A DNA stretch of 64,000 nt from Candidatus Mediterraneibacter surreyensis (lineage in GTDB: Bacteria > Bacillota > Clostridia > Lachnospirales > Lachnospiraceae), in contig DWYB01000024.1 in the NCBI GenBank assembly GCA_019118885.1, forward strand, positions 62,001-126,000, in the 5' to 3' direction. Positions 8,992-17,581 of this stretch are shown here, piece after piece. The notes under the pieces are model-generated. The model did no database searches. It saw nothing but the letters and a program-made list of their open reading frames with translations, and was not told the origin of the DNA. A program made the position numbers and the translations under genes. Every line of letters begins with the position of its first letter. The stretch's first letter is position 1.

Positions 8992-9921
8992 TTACTCTAC
9001 TATCGATTTTAACAAGTTTATATCTAAATTCGTATCAGACCATTGCGGATTAGTCATTTTTTTTAGTTTCAAGAATATAAGCCTAGGGAATAGCATATAT
9101 CTCCATCTTGGCAAATTCCCATACCGCTCTTGATATTTCCATATCATTTTCCATCGTATATTCCATCTATCCTCCATCTGCAAATGCAATAACATAATTT
9201 TTGCACAAGCTTTTTTATCCAATGTTACTAAATTACGCCATTTAATATTTGTTGAAATTCCTTCTCCATATTCATACCAAATTCCCACCTTGTCATAGTA
9301 CGTAAGACTATTATTATTTAACAGAAATAATTTAATAAAATAATCTTCACAATATTTCACTTTATCAACTATCATATCCATGTACTTTGTAATGATATTT
9401 TTTTTTACTAATAATGCTGCACCTAATACCGCATCAGGTAATAATAAAAATGATTGTTTTTGCTCATTAAGATTACCATTTTTATACACATTTACATTAG
9501 TGGGATTTTGCATTACTCTTAAAATATTAATATTGCCATGGTTCTGATTATAATAGGCAGCTTTTGTAAAACAAATTTGAGCGTCTTTATTTATCATATA
9601 CTGGTACCAGTTAAATAAAGTATATTTATCATAGAAGAAATCTCCCGGTGAAATTAATTTTATATATGAATATTTTGATTTATTTATAGCAATGAAACTA
9701 TTCTTACATGTTCCTTGATTGTTAGAAGATTTTAAGAGTAAATAATTTTTAAAATTATACTCATCAAAATAGTTTTTAATTTTTTCAAAACAATTATCTT
9801 TAGATCCATCATCTGCTACTATAATCTCAAACAATACTTTTTCCTGTATCAAAATAGATTTTAATGTAGATTTTAATTTATGCCAAACAGGATTATATGT
9901 TATTACAATAACTGAAACCAT
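8992..9921 (-). CDS. glycosyltransferase family 2
   Basis: This 309-residue protein opens MVSVIVITYNPVWHKLKSTLKSIL, the GT-A fold start of family 2 transferases, followed by EIIVADDGSKDN with the nucleotide-binding acidic residues and a later CEDYFIKLFLLN segment matching the ED(Y/W) acceptor-site region. It transfers one sugar of the lipid-linked repeat unit on the cytoplasmic membrane face; the sugar is unknown. The open frame extends to 9960, but AAGGAGATAATATAT before ATG 9921 supports the shorter start. It is AT-rich and 47 bp downstream of the polymerase gene. Confidence 0.85.
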   Translation of the reverse strand: MVSVIVITYNPVWHKLKSTLKSILIQEKVLFEIIVADDGSKDNCFEKIKNYFDEYNFKNYLLLKSSNNQGTCKNSFIAINKSKYSYIKLISPGDFFYDKYTLFNWYQYMINKDAQICFTKAAYYNQNHGNINILRVMQNPTNVNVYKNGNLNEQKQSFLLLPDAVLGAALLVKKNIITKYMDMIVDKVKYCEDYFIKLFLLNNNSLTYYDKVGIWYEYGEGISTNIKWRNLVTLDKKACAKIMLLHLQMEDRWNIRWKMIWKYQERYGNLPRWRYMLFPRLIFLKLKKMTNPQWSDTNLDINLLKSIVE

Positions 9922-9968
9922 ATATATTATCTCCTTTTTATCAAAACACCTTCTATACAAAAAATCTT

Positions 9969-11273
9969 TTACTTAACTATTTCTTTCTTCTTAGGTCTCA
10001 CCTGGGTTAATTGATAAACAATTCCTCCTAATAAAATTAATAAATATGGAGGATAAAATGTTGTCGGTCTTTGATATAAATTAATGATAAATATTAATAT
10101 ATTAATAAGCGTATATCCTACAATTTTCTTATTAGCCTTGATGTGATAAAATGCGTATCTTACTATCCATGTAATATAAAGAATTGTTCCTATTATTCCA
10201 AAGTCATATATAATGGTTTTATATGATGATCCAGCTTCAATATTTTTTTCTGTAAGTATCTGATACATCGATCCATCACCTAATCCAAATAAAAGATTAA
10301 ACATATTAGATTTATTTAGAAATGTTGCAAATAATGACTCAAATGCTTCATTTGTTCTATTATCACCCGACAGGCCTGTTGCTGTGATTGTAAATCTATT
10401 CTGAAAAGCAACTAAAGCAACATTTCGAAAAGGTATATTTAAAAAAATAATAAATGCAGAAAAAAGTATTATCATCCATATAAAGTATTTATATCGTCTT
10501 TCTTTAACCAAATAATAGCAAAAATAAATAAATATAATTATAAAGAATGCTAATGAAAGTGATAAGCATCCCCCTATAAAAAGTAATCTATTTTTCCAGT
10601 TCTTGTTAATCTTTAACTCTTCTGCAACCAAAAATAATGCGCAAACTGTTCCTACTCTTCCAGGTTCATCATAAATTCCACATAATCTAAATCTATTAAG
10701 ATTACCTAATATATCATAACTCTTTGATATTTGTACAGCAAAAGGATATTGTATATATGTAACAAATGAATTCTGTTTTATTTCTGAGGCTGCTGTAATA
10801 GTTGTATATGGTATATTAATACCTAAAAATGTTATCACTGAATAAATTATGCCGGGAATAATGGAAACAACAAAAAATAGTAAAAACAAACGATATATAT
10901 TAATTTTAATTTCCTGTGGAAATAAAACAAAACATCCGATTAATATAAAATTTAAAATTGAAGCTATGACAATTTCTTCTAATTTTAAAATACGTAGTCC
11001 ACATATAAATTGAAGCACAAATAGACATACTAATAATTCAAGAAACAATTTCAAATAGGTCTGATTAATCGTTTTATGTTGAATAATATATAATAAACTC
11101 AGACCTATAGATATTATATATAGAATTTTCAATATAGGAATCCCGTTGGCAGAAAATATGCCATTTTTATATCCGGTCCATAAAAAATATGGATTCAATA
11201 TGGCAATCAATGTAATAGAAAACATTATTTCTGTTACTATCCGTAAAGACACATTAAATTTGATTTTTAACAC
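9969..11273 (-). CDS. Wzy-like polysaccharide polymerase
   Basis: This 434-residue, highly hydrophobic protein has about ten to twelve membrane segments. A larger external loop in the second half holds GLSGDNRTNEAFESLFATFLNKSNMFNLLFGLGDGS, a layout common in O-antigen/capsule polymerases. The family is weakly conserved, so the call rests on topology, the Arg-rich loop and context: a flippase and several glycosyltransferases without any other polymerase candidate. It uses GTG at 11273, preceded by GGAGG at a 9-nt distance. It would join repeat units on the outer face of the membrane. Confidence 0.75.
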   Translation of the reverse strand: MLKIKFNVSLRIVTEIMFSITLIAILNPYFLWTGYKNGIFSANGIPILKILYIISIGLSLLYIIQHKTINQTYLKLFLELLVCLFVLQFICGLRILKLEEIVIASILNFILIGCFVLFPQEIKINIYRLFLLFFVVSIIPGIIYSVITFLGINIPYTTITAASEIKQNSFVTYIQYPFAVQISKSYDILGNLNRFRLCGIYDEPGRVGTVCALFLVAEELKINKNWKNRLLFIGGCLSLSLAFFIIIFIYFCYYLVKERRYKYFIWMIILFSAFIIFLNIPFRNVALVAFQNRFTITATGLSGDNRTNEAFESLFATFLNKSNMFNLLFGLGDGSMYQILTEKNIEAGSSYKTIIYDFGIIGTILYITWIVRYAFYHIKANKKIVGYTLINILIFIINLYQRPTTFYPPYLLILLGGIVYQLTQVRPKKKEIVK

Positions 11274-11297
11274 AATAAGCTGCCTCCATAATCTTTT

Positions 11298-12179
11298 TCA
11301 TCTTCTTTTAGTAATTTCTTGTATTTTTAATTTGATTCTAAAGATTAAATCTTTATAATTTCCTATAATTTTATTTCTTGTTTGAAATTTTTCTCTTTTT
11401 CGTGAATTATCGGAAATAGTTTTGGTAGCAACTTTCTCTAAATGCTGAACATTAATTCGAGAAGAATAAAAAGTATTTAATTTTATAGATTTTATAAAAT
11501 CATACAAGATATCTTCTTCTCCATAAAAAAATGTAATCGGAACAAACGCAAAATCAGATTTACTAACATACGAAGGCGTAAATATAATACAAGAGCCGTG
11601 CGGAACAATATCGCCTTTTTCACTAATTTTATCCGTAACATGTGTGTGATAGCTATCTACATGAAAAAATTTGTATCCAATTGGATAAAATATTTTTGAA
11701 ACAATACAGAAATAATATAATATGCATCCAAACATCATCTTCATTTTTTTTAAACTTGACAGTTTTTTAGTCCTAAATGGGTTTTGGTTCTGTCCTAATG
11801 AATTAATGATACGAGGTGCAATAATACCATTATTTTTATCTAAATCATAAAGATTGGTTATCTGCTCTTCGAAATCTTTCTGAGAAATTATCACATCATT
11901 ATTCAAGACAATAATAAAGTCAGCTTTTTTCTGATATTTTGCGTTATAATATCCGATATTATTACCAATTGCAAAACCTTCATTTTTCTTATTTATAATT
12001 ACATCTATATCGTCATTATGCTTATATCTATCTATTAACAATTCACCACTTTTATTATCTGAACAATTATCCACTACAATTATGGATGATGTATTATCTT
12101 TTATCTTCAAAATACTATCTACACTTTTACATGTTATTTCATACGTATTATAATGTAAAATTACATATGCAAATTTCAT
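11298..12179 (-). CDS. glycosyltransferase family 2 (rhamnosyltransferase-like)
   Basis: The 293-residue protein starts MKFAYVILHYNTYEITCKSVDSIL with VVDNCSDN, then FIVLNNDVIISQ carrying the metal-binding acidic residues, and FFYGEEDILYDFIKS, matching the family 2 acceptor site. This LHYN...NNDV type is often annotated as rhamnosyltransferase. Since the locus makes dTDP-rhamnose, that is plausible but unproven. It sits 24 bp upstream of the polymerase gene in the transcription direction. AT-rich. Confidence 0.83.
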   Translation of the reverse strand: MKFAYVILHYNTYEITCKSVDSILKIKDNTSSIIVVDNCSDNKSGELLIDRYKHNDDIDVIINKKNEGFAIGNNIGYYNAKYQKKADFIIVLNNDVIISQKDFEEQITNLYDLDKNNGIIAPRIINSLGQNQNPFRTKKLSSLKKMKMMFGCILYYFCIVSKIFYPIGYKFFHVDSYHTHVTDKISEKGDIVPHGSCIIFTPSYVSKSDFAFVPITFFYGEEDILYDFIKSIKLNTFYSSRINVQHLEKVATKTISDNSRKREKFQTRNKIIGNYKDLIFRIKLKIQEITKRR

Positions 12180-12370
12180 ACCAATCCTCCGTCATAGTAC
12201 TCTCTACTATAACCCAAATTTAATTTGGAACATAATAAGTGAAATATTCCTTATTTCCTCCTAGAATCAGTTCTATACCATTCAAATTTTTACATTCATT
12301 GTATAAATTATTACTATCGTAATCCCATATACATTTATCTATCAACTTACAACTTCTCCCTAATTTTCTT

Positions 12371-13477
12371 TTATAATGTCGAATATATCTTTAAATAAGA
12401 TTGTATAATGTTATTCCAGTCAAACTTATCTGATAATTTTGTGGCATTTTTGCTTAATAAGTTATATTTATCACAGACTTGAATTATTGCATTCGCAATA
12501 CTTTTAGGATCCTTGGGATTTACATGATATCCTACCACTCCCTCTTGAAATTGGCCATCAAACCCCTCATCTTTTGAATAAATAACCGGAAGTCCCTGAC
12601 TCATTGCTTCTGCATAAACTAAACCAAAAGTTTCCCCTTTAGATGGTAAAACAAAAATATCAGCTTCTCTATATCGATTAATTAATTTTTCTTTTTTTAG
12701 TGGAGAAATATAGGATATCTCGGAATGATTAGCAATTTTATTATACTCTTTTTTATCAATTATTTTTCCTATAACTTGCAATTCAATTCGCCAACCTTGA
12801 CTTTTCAAGATTTCCATTGCTTCACATATATTCGGAATATTTTTTCTCTTTATAATTTGCGCCACACAACAAAGTGTAATCTGTTTGTTTCTAAATTTAT
12901 TATCTTCATTAACTCTATAATATTTATTGTGCAACCAAAAATCGTCTATCCCATTTGGTATTACCACTGTCTTATTTATAATTTCGTTTTGGAATCGTTT
13001 AGGAACATATTTCCTAATAAATCTCTCTTTACTATTATCCGCCAAAAAAATAATATAACTTGCATGCTTTAATATATTAATTCCTCTTTTTCTTAAGTTA
13101 ATTCTGTATTTAAAAAAAAGAAAATCCGTTGCTCTTATTGCTACGATATAAGGAATTCTATATTTTTTTTTGCATTCCAGTGCACAATTTCCATCAGTAA
13201 ATAGCGTATAAGCATGAATGCAATCAAATTCTAAAATATCTACTTGTTTTTGTACGCTAGTAGTTATTTTTTTTGATTTCATCAAAAAAAAAGCTCTGTC
13301 CATAGCATTAAAACACCTTGAAACAAGAACATTAGAATTAGGATTAGTGACTAATTGTGAACCTGAATATATGGGACAGAAAACTTTATTTTCTTTCACA
13401 TACGGATTTAAATGTTCAATCATTGTTTGATGTAACTTAGTTCCCATATAATTACAGTTTATATGTAATATTCTCAT
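12371..13477 (-). CDS. glycosyltransferase family 4 (GT-B fold)
   Basis: The 368-residue protein opens MRILHINCNYMGTKLHQTM and has the two-domain GT-B pattern. The C-terminal donor-binding half contains LCCVAQIIKRKNIPNICEAMEIL and the EX7E-type motif KGETFGLVYAEAMSQGLPVIYS. Family 4 enzymes are retaining transferases that use nucleotide sugars. It overlaps the 5' gene (13452-14300) by 26 bp, indicating translational coupling. The 190 bp after its end to the next gene show nothing I can name. The sugar specificity is unknown. Confidence 0.85.
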   Translation of the reverse strand: MRILHINCNYMGTKLHQTMIEHLNPYVKENKVFCPIYSGSQLVTNPNSNVLVSRCFNAMDRAFFLMKSKKITTSVQKQVDILEFDCIHAYTLFTDGNCALECKKKYRIPYIVAIRATDFLFFKYRINLRKRGINILKHASYIIFLADNSKERFIRKYVPKRFQNEIINKTVVIPNGIDDFWLHNKYYRVNEDNKFRNKQITLCCVAQIIKRKNIPNICEAMEILKSQGWRIELQVIGKIIDKKEYNKIANHSEISYISPLKKEKLINRYREADIFVLPSKGETFGLVYAEAMSQGLPVIYSKDEGFDGQFQEGVVGYHVNPKDPKSIANAIIQVCDKYNLLSKNATKLSDKFDWNNIIQSYLKIYSTL

Positions 13478-14300
13478 TATTTTTTATCCTCATTTTTATA
13501 TTTATTAAATTTCTCCCTATTCCTTTTAAACACCAATATAACAATAAATAGCAACTATAAAAGATATTTAATTTTTCAAATTTACGATATACTATCCAAT
13601 GATACTGAATTAAATCCACTTTTCTTTTAGACAACGATCCCCCTCGTATTCGATGACACCCTAGGCAAGAATTCAATGTATACACCTTTTTCGCTTTTTT
13701 TATCACCTTCAACCACATAACATAATCGTTACGTTTTTTTATGTTAGGAATATAAAATTTACCAAGTTCCTTTGCGTTATAAACTACTGTGGAATTTCCC
13801 GGACAGTTTTTGAGCAAATCTTTATATTTCAATTCCTTTTTACTTTTAACTATCTCTCCAGTCTCATTCCCAGTCTCATCGATTTTCTTGTAATATGTAC
13901 ATGAAAAAGGGCAACTGTTTTTCTTCATAAAACTTATCTGTATCTCTAATTTATTTTTCTCCCATAAATCATCGCTATCTAAAAAAGCGATAAACTCACC
14001 TTTTGCATACTTTACCGCCCTATTTCTGGAATAAGCTGCTCCACGATTATTACCATTTTTATATAAGATGATTCTTTCATCCTTTTTCCTATATGCTTCT
14101 ACAATATCTCGCGTTTTATCAGTAGAGCAGTCATCAACAATAAGCAATTCCCATTCCTGATACGTTTGTTTCTCTACAGACTCAATTGTTTCTGCTATAA
14201 AATCTTCACAGTTATAAGCCGGCATAATTATGGATACTAAATTTTCTATACAAAAACATTCTTCTTTTGTTTCCATATTTGCATTTCCACCTCTTTTCAC
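13452..14300 (-). CDS. glycosyltransferase family 2
   Basis: This protein of about 282 residues contains LVSIIMPAYNCEDFIAETIESV, LLIVDDCSTDKTRDIVE and FIAFLDSDDLWEKNK: the full GT-A core with the DxD-type metal site of family 2. It should add an early sugar after the initiating transferase encoded directly upstream. The GTG at 14300 overlaps the upstream stop by four bases and has GGAGG close before it. An internal ATG at 14276 preceded by AGAGGTGG is an equally good start, so the N-terminus is uncertain by eight residues. Confidence 0.86.
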   Translation of the reverse strand: MKRGGNANMETKEECFCIENLVSIIMPAYNCEDFIAETIESVEKQTYQEWELLIVDDCSTDKTRDIVEAYRKKDERIILYKNGNNRGAAYSRNRAVKYAKGEFIAFLDSDDLWEKNKLEIQISFMKKNSCPFSCTYYKKIDETGNETGEIVKSKKELKYKDLLKNCPGNSTVVYNAKELGKFYIPNIKKRNDYVMWLKVIKKAKKVYTLNSCLGCHRIRGGSLSKRKVDLIQYHWIVYRKFEKLNIFYSCYLLLYWCLKGIGRNLINIKMRIKNNENITYKL

Positions 14301-16180
14301 TCTTCCTCCGTCAACCGGATTGAATCCAAAAGAGAACGAACCCGATAGTTTTCTTTATATTCACTCATCTGCATATCATAAGCAGAATCTCCAAATGCCT
14401 TTTCTGTAAGACTTCCAATCTTTCCCGGGATCTTCGCCATAACTTTCACAGCTATTGACATTCCCGGGATCATAACGATCCTGTGATTCTTTACCGCAGC
14501 AATCATCTCCACCATATCCGATGTATTCGTATATTCGCCGTTCTGCGGGAAAAACACACCTGACTCCTCGTTATCGATCATCAGTTTTACAAATTCACAT
14601 AAATTATCAATATGCAGCATAGATCGTTCATTTTTTACTTCGGGAAATACAGGAAGTTTTCCTGCCAGCTTCGCCAATTGCGGATAATTCCCTTTACTTC
14701 CTTTTCCATAGATCATTGGCGGTCTGAGCACGACGACCTTGAACGTTTCATCTGCGAGCTGTCTGATCTTCTGATCAGCCTGCCACTTACTGTCTCCATA
14801 GAAATTCAGCGGCTTCGGCTCTGTTTCCGAAGTAATCACTTTTTCTTTGCAGCCGGAGTAAACAATCATAGAAGACATAAAGATCAGCTGTTTTACCCCC
14901 TCAGCTTTTGCCTTTTCAGCCACTTCAACTGCCAGATCTGTATTCACGCTGTAGTAAAGTTTCTTCTGTTCTTCTGATACTTTACCCACATCGGCATGCG
15001 CGATCCCTGCTACATGATAGACGACGTCATAAGAAGAAAAATCTGTCCTTCTCCATTCATCCGCAAGCATATCCAATGTATCAACGCTGTATCTCTCCGG
15101 ATCTTTGCCGAGCCATTTTTCGACAGCCATTCCTACATAGCTGCCTGCACCTGTAATCAAAATGCGTTTTAGCGGAATGCTTTCTATCTCATCCATTTTT
15201 TCTCTGCCGGAACATGGTTCTTTTTTCTCATTTACCGGGTTATCTGCCAGCAGATCCTGATATATCTTTCTCTTACATTCGCTTCTCTTATAAAGCGCAA
15301 CAAATATCGCCAGGACAGCAGCACCAACTGCCGCAACTGTTAATTTACGCGAAGACTTCTTCGACTGAGATTCCTTTTCCCGTGTTTTTCCGCCGTGTCT
15401 GAGGATTTTAACCAATAACAGGATTGATCCGATAGCTGCTGCTCCTGCTGCAATGACAAGCGCTGCACCTGTGCGAATTTCTTTTCTGAGCTTCTCTTCC
15501 CCTACAACTCCATCTGTCTCCACACCTTTTTTCTCCATCTCTCCGGTGCCGCCTTCTACAACACCGTCTGAAGCCAGTACGGATCCGATTGTTCCAAGGA
15601 AACATTTCACATCCATTCCAAAGCTCATTTTTTTCACATAATCTCCATCAAGTTTCGCTTTAATAGGGATTTCCAGTTCATCACGGCCATTAATCTGTGC
15701 CCACCCCGTCAGACCGGGAGTTACACTGTTCGCATTATATTTATCCCGCTCTGCGATCAGATCATCCTGATTCCACAGTGCCGGTCTTGGGCCAATGATA
15801 CTCATTTCACCTTTTAGAATATTAAAAATCTGCGGCAGTTCATCCAATGACGTCTTCCGCAGAAATTTCCCTGTTTTTGTAATATACTGATCCGGATCTG
15901 CCAGCATATGAGTCGGCACGTCTTTCGGCGTATCTGTTCTCATACTCCTGAACTTCCAGATTTCAAACAACTCTTTATCCTTACCGACACGTTTCTGTTT
16001 AAACAGCACCGGCCCGGGAGATTCCAGCTTGATCGCCAGTGAAATTGCCCCCAGAACCGGACTAAGTATAAGAATTGCCCCGCCTGACAGGACAACATCA
16101 ACAGCCCGTTTGACCGGCAGATATTTCTTCTGTTTTTCAGTCAGCTCATACTGATTCTCATTGACTTTTTCTTCCCACAT
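14297..16180 (-). CDS. fusion: initiating phosphoglycosyltransferase plus NAD-dependent sugar epimerase/reductase
   Basis: This 627-residue protein joins two enzymes. Residues 1-210 are a small PglC/WbaP-core phosphoglycosyltransferase: one membrane hairpin (VVLSGGAILILSPVLGAISL), FKQKRVGKD, FRSMRTD, the KTSLDELPQ motif with the catalytic Asp-Glu, and SIIGPRPAL. It starts the repeat unit by loading a sugar-phosphate on undecaprenyl phosphate. Two further hydrophobic stretches follow (around 230-255 and 270-290). From about residue 335 an extended short-chain dehydrogenase begins (ILITGAGSYVG, YHVAGIAH, YGDSK Tyr-Lys pair). WbpV-like reductases making UDP-QuiNAc are encoded beside the matching transferase in other loci, so this chain may make and load its own sugar. 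GGGAG before ATG 16180 favours it over 16195. Confidence 0.87.
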   Translation of the reverse strand: MWEEKVNENQYELTEKQKKYLPVKRAVDVVLSGGAILILSPVLGAISLAIKLESPGPVLFKQKRVGKDKELFEIWKFRSMRTDTPKDVPTHMLADPDQYITKTGKFLRKTSLDELPQIFNILKGEMSIIGPRPALWNQDDLIAERDKYNANSVTPGLTGWAQINGRDELEIPIKAKLDGDYVKKMSFGMDVKCFLGTIGSVLASDGVVEGGTGEMEKKGVETDGVVGEEKLRKEIRTGAALVIAAGAAAIGSILLLVKILRHGGKTREKESQSKKSSRKLTVAAVGAAVLAIFVALYKRSECKRKIYQDLLADNPVNEKKEPCSGREKMDEIESIPLKRILITGAGSYVGMAVEKWLGKDPERYSVDTLDMLADEWRRTDFSSYDVVYHVAGIAHADVGKVSEEQKKLYYSVNTDLAVEVAEKAKAEGVKQLIFMSSMIVYSGCKEKVITSETEPKPLNFYGDSKWQADQKIRQLADETFKVVVLRPPMIYGKGSKGNYPQLAKLAGKLPVFPEVKNERSMLHIDNLCEFVKLMIDNEESGVFFPQNGEYTNTSDMVEMIAAVKNHRIVMIPGMSIAVKVMAKIPGKIGSLTEKAFGDSAYDMQMSEYKENYRVRSLLDSIRLTEEE

Positions 16181-16210
16181 AGTTTTCTCCCGCATCTTAT
16201 TTATCTAAAA

Positions 16211-16729
16211 TTAGGACTCATCCACAACCATTCCCGCATCAATCTTCGCTCCCGCTCCGACTCTGCTTCTCGCCTTACATACAGCCGCTGCATTTACATG
16301 CGCGTAATCTTCTATAATTACATCATGGTCAATCACGGCTCCTACCGAGACAATGCATCCCGCCCCAATCACTGCATTCGCATTTATCACAGCCCCCGGT
16401 TCGATAATCGTTCCTTTTCCGACGACTGCCGACGGACTGACATAAGCAGTGGGATGCACAAGCGTCGGAACAATTAGCTTTAATACCTCCGACTGTTCCA
16501 GCAGCTTCTTTCTCAATCCATTGTCGCCAATACCACAGAAAACCTCGTCGTACTCCTGGCCTTTCACTGCCAGATCTTCCAGCCTTCCGACTGCATGTTC
16601 CGAATGATCGTCCAGAAAATCAATTCTTTCATATATCTTTTGTCCATCTGCATTTTTCATCGCCTCGGCCGTCTCCGCAACAACCCTTGCATGACCTCCG
16701 GCGCCGAGTATCAGTAAACTTTTCCCCAT
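16211..16729 (-). CDS. PglD/NeuD-like sugar O/N-acetyltransferase (left-handed beta-helix)
   Basis: The 172-residue protein starts MGKSLLILGAGGHARVVAET, the nucleotide-sugar binding N-domain of the PglD/NeuD family. It continues into hexapeptide repeats (SAVVGKGTIIEPGAVINANAVIGAGCIV) with the active-site segment VSVGAVIDHD. Members acetylate a UDP-4-amino sugar or sialic acid precursor. It is shorter than the usual 195-215 residues, ending soon after KIDAGMVVDES, so the C-terminal coil appears trimmed. It is the first sugar gene of the locus, directly after a terminator and hairpin leader, and 15-30 bp ahead of the fused transferase. Confidence 0.8.
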   Translation of the reverse strand: MGKSLLILGAGGHARVVAETAEAMKNADGQKIYERIDFLDDHSEHAVGRLEDLAVKGQEYDEVFCGIGDNGLRKKLLEQSEVLKLIVPTLVHPTAYVSPSAVVGKGTIIEPGAVINANAVIGAGCIVSVGAVIDHDVIIEDYAHVNAAAVCKARSRVGAGAKIDAGMVVDES

Positions 16730-16783
16730 TGTTTCAACTCCATTTTATCCAGCTCACGATCCAAGTCGTTCGCTGTCCGTTGC

Positions 16784-16826
16784 CCGGCAAATGTCTGCTC
16801 GTGCAAGCACAGCAGCCACTTGCCGG
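16784..16826 (-). promoter_or_regulatory. long leader hairpin before the first sugar gene
   Basis: On the transcribed strand a 43-nt hairpin has a base stem CCGGCAA/TTGCCGG, a middle stem CTGCT/AGCAG and an apical stem GTGC/GCAC closed by TT. It lies after the terminator that follows the second antiterminator gene and ends about 55 nt before the pglD-like ATG. LoaP proteins are known to act through RNA hairpins in operon leaders, so this is a candidate recognition or anti-pausing site. Stem pairing is seen; the role is inferred. Confidence 0.6.
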
Positions 16827-16837
16827 ATGTATTGCAC

Positions 16838-16868
16838 AAAAATAAGGACTCCCTCATCGGAAATCCTT
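16838..16868 (-). terminator. intrinsic terminator between the second LoaP-type gene and the sugar genes
   Basis: The transcribed strand reads AAGGATTTCC, a 5-nt loop, GGGAGTCCTT, then ATTTTTG. All ten base pairs can form, two of them G-U. It starts 5 nt after the antiterminator gene's stop codon. A terminator here would end transcription before the polysaccharide genes unless polymerase is modified. That is the arrangement expected if the upstream LoaP-type products provide read-through. Confidence 0.72.
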
Positions 16869-16873
16869 CTCTG

Positions 16874-17386
16874 TCATTCATCCTCTTTCAATTTTATCCC
16901 CAACAGTATCTTCCTGTCTTTCCCCAGCAGTCTCATTCGAATCAGCACGTATCTCTTTCTCACCCTCTGTTTTACGATATGATCGAAATACTTTCCCACA
17001 GCCCCTTCTGCCCCAATGATCTGTTTCTCCTCATCCAGTTTCACCAGGGAGCGTCTGACCAGATGCCCTCCGCTCTGGATATTCTCCAGGAATTCTCTTT
17101 CCTCCTCGGACACTCCCAGGAAGATCTCTTCCTCATTCTTCAGAAGTTTCGTCAGTTTCGGAACGCTTTTCAGACTGTAATATACCTTGTCCGGCATATC
17201 CGTGTCCACGAACACATATCCGGGGAACAGGACACTGTGATAGACTCTCCATCCGTTGCCTTCTTTATCGGCGCATTCTCTCTTAATATAGAAACATTCC
17301 CGGTAGTATTCCTCGGGAATGATCTTCTGCATCATATCTTTAAGGACATCCTCCTGCCCTGTCACTGTCTGGATCACGTACCACAT
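16874..17386 (-). CDS. loaP: LoaP/NusG-family specialised transcription antiterminator (second of two)
   Basis: The 170-residue protein begins MWYVIQTVTGQEDVLKDMMQKII, the NGN-domain start of NusG paralogs. FPGYVFVDTDMPDKVYYSLKSVPKLTKLL matches the RNA polymerase-binding face, and a C-terminal KOW-like domain follows (GAEGAVGKYFDHIVKQRVRKRYVLIRM). LoaP proteins ride on RNA polymerase and suppress termination across long polysaccharide or antibiotic operons. An intrinsic terminator follows its stop within a few bases, then the pglD-like gene. AGAGGGCAGGG precedes the ATG. It is clearly diverged from the first paralog at 17952-18458, so this is not a recent duplication. Confidence 0.85.
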   Translation of the reverse strand: MWYVIQTVTGQEDVLKDMMQKIIPEEYYRECFYIKRECADKEGNGWRVYHSVLFPGYVFVDTDMPDKVYYSLKSVPKLTKLLKNEEEIFLGVSEEEREFLENIQSGGHLVRRSLVKLDEEKQIIGAEGAVGKYFDHIVKQRVRKRYVLIRMRLLGKDRKILLGIKLKEDE

Positions 17387-17420
17387 AATACCCTGCCCTC
17401 TCAGCGCTTACATTTTGCGC

Positions 17421-17581
17421 AACAGTTCGGCCATCAGGAACGGAGTGGGCCGATTTATGCTTGCATAAGAATCGGCTTACTCCGTTTCTGATGAGCTGAG
17501 CGCCCGTCAATGAGTAAAACAACGGCGTCAGCCGTAATAAGCACGAAGTGCGGTTTTACGAATGGCGCGAGCCGAACTGTT
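17421..17581 (+). repeat. structured repeat element, copy A
   Basis: A closing stem AACAGTTCGGC (17421-17431)/GCCGAACTGTT (17571-17581) encloses two domains. The first is a long hairpin (17432-17493) whose inner stem CCGATT/AATCGG is capped by ATGC-TT-GCAT. The second (17500-17568) is closed by GCGCC/GGCGC, then GTAAAAC/GTTTTAC, and holds two small hairpins, CGGC/GCCG and GCAC/GTGC. Copy B keeps every one of these stems with paired base changes. No known RNA family is recognised. Confidence 0.78.

Noticed and set aside
16820-17491. Long plus-strand open frame antisense to the second LoaP-type gene
   Set aside because: It is the shadow of a gene with clear NGN-KOW homology on the other strand, and lacks a ribosome binding site and family motifs.
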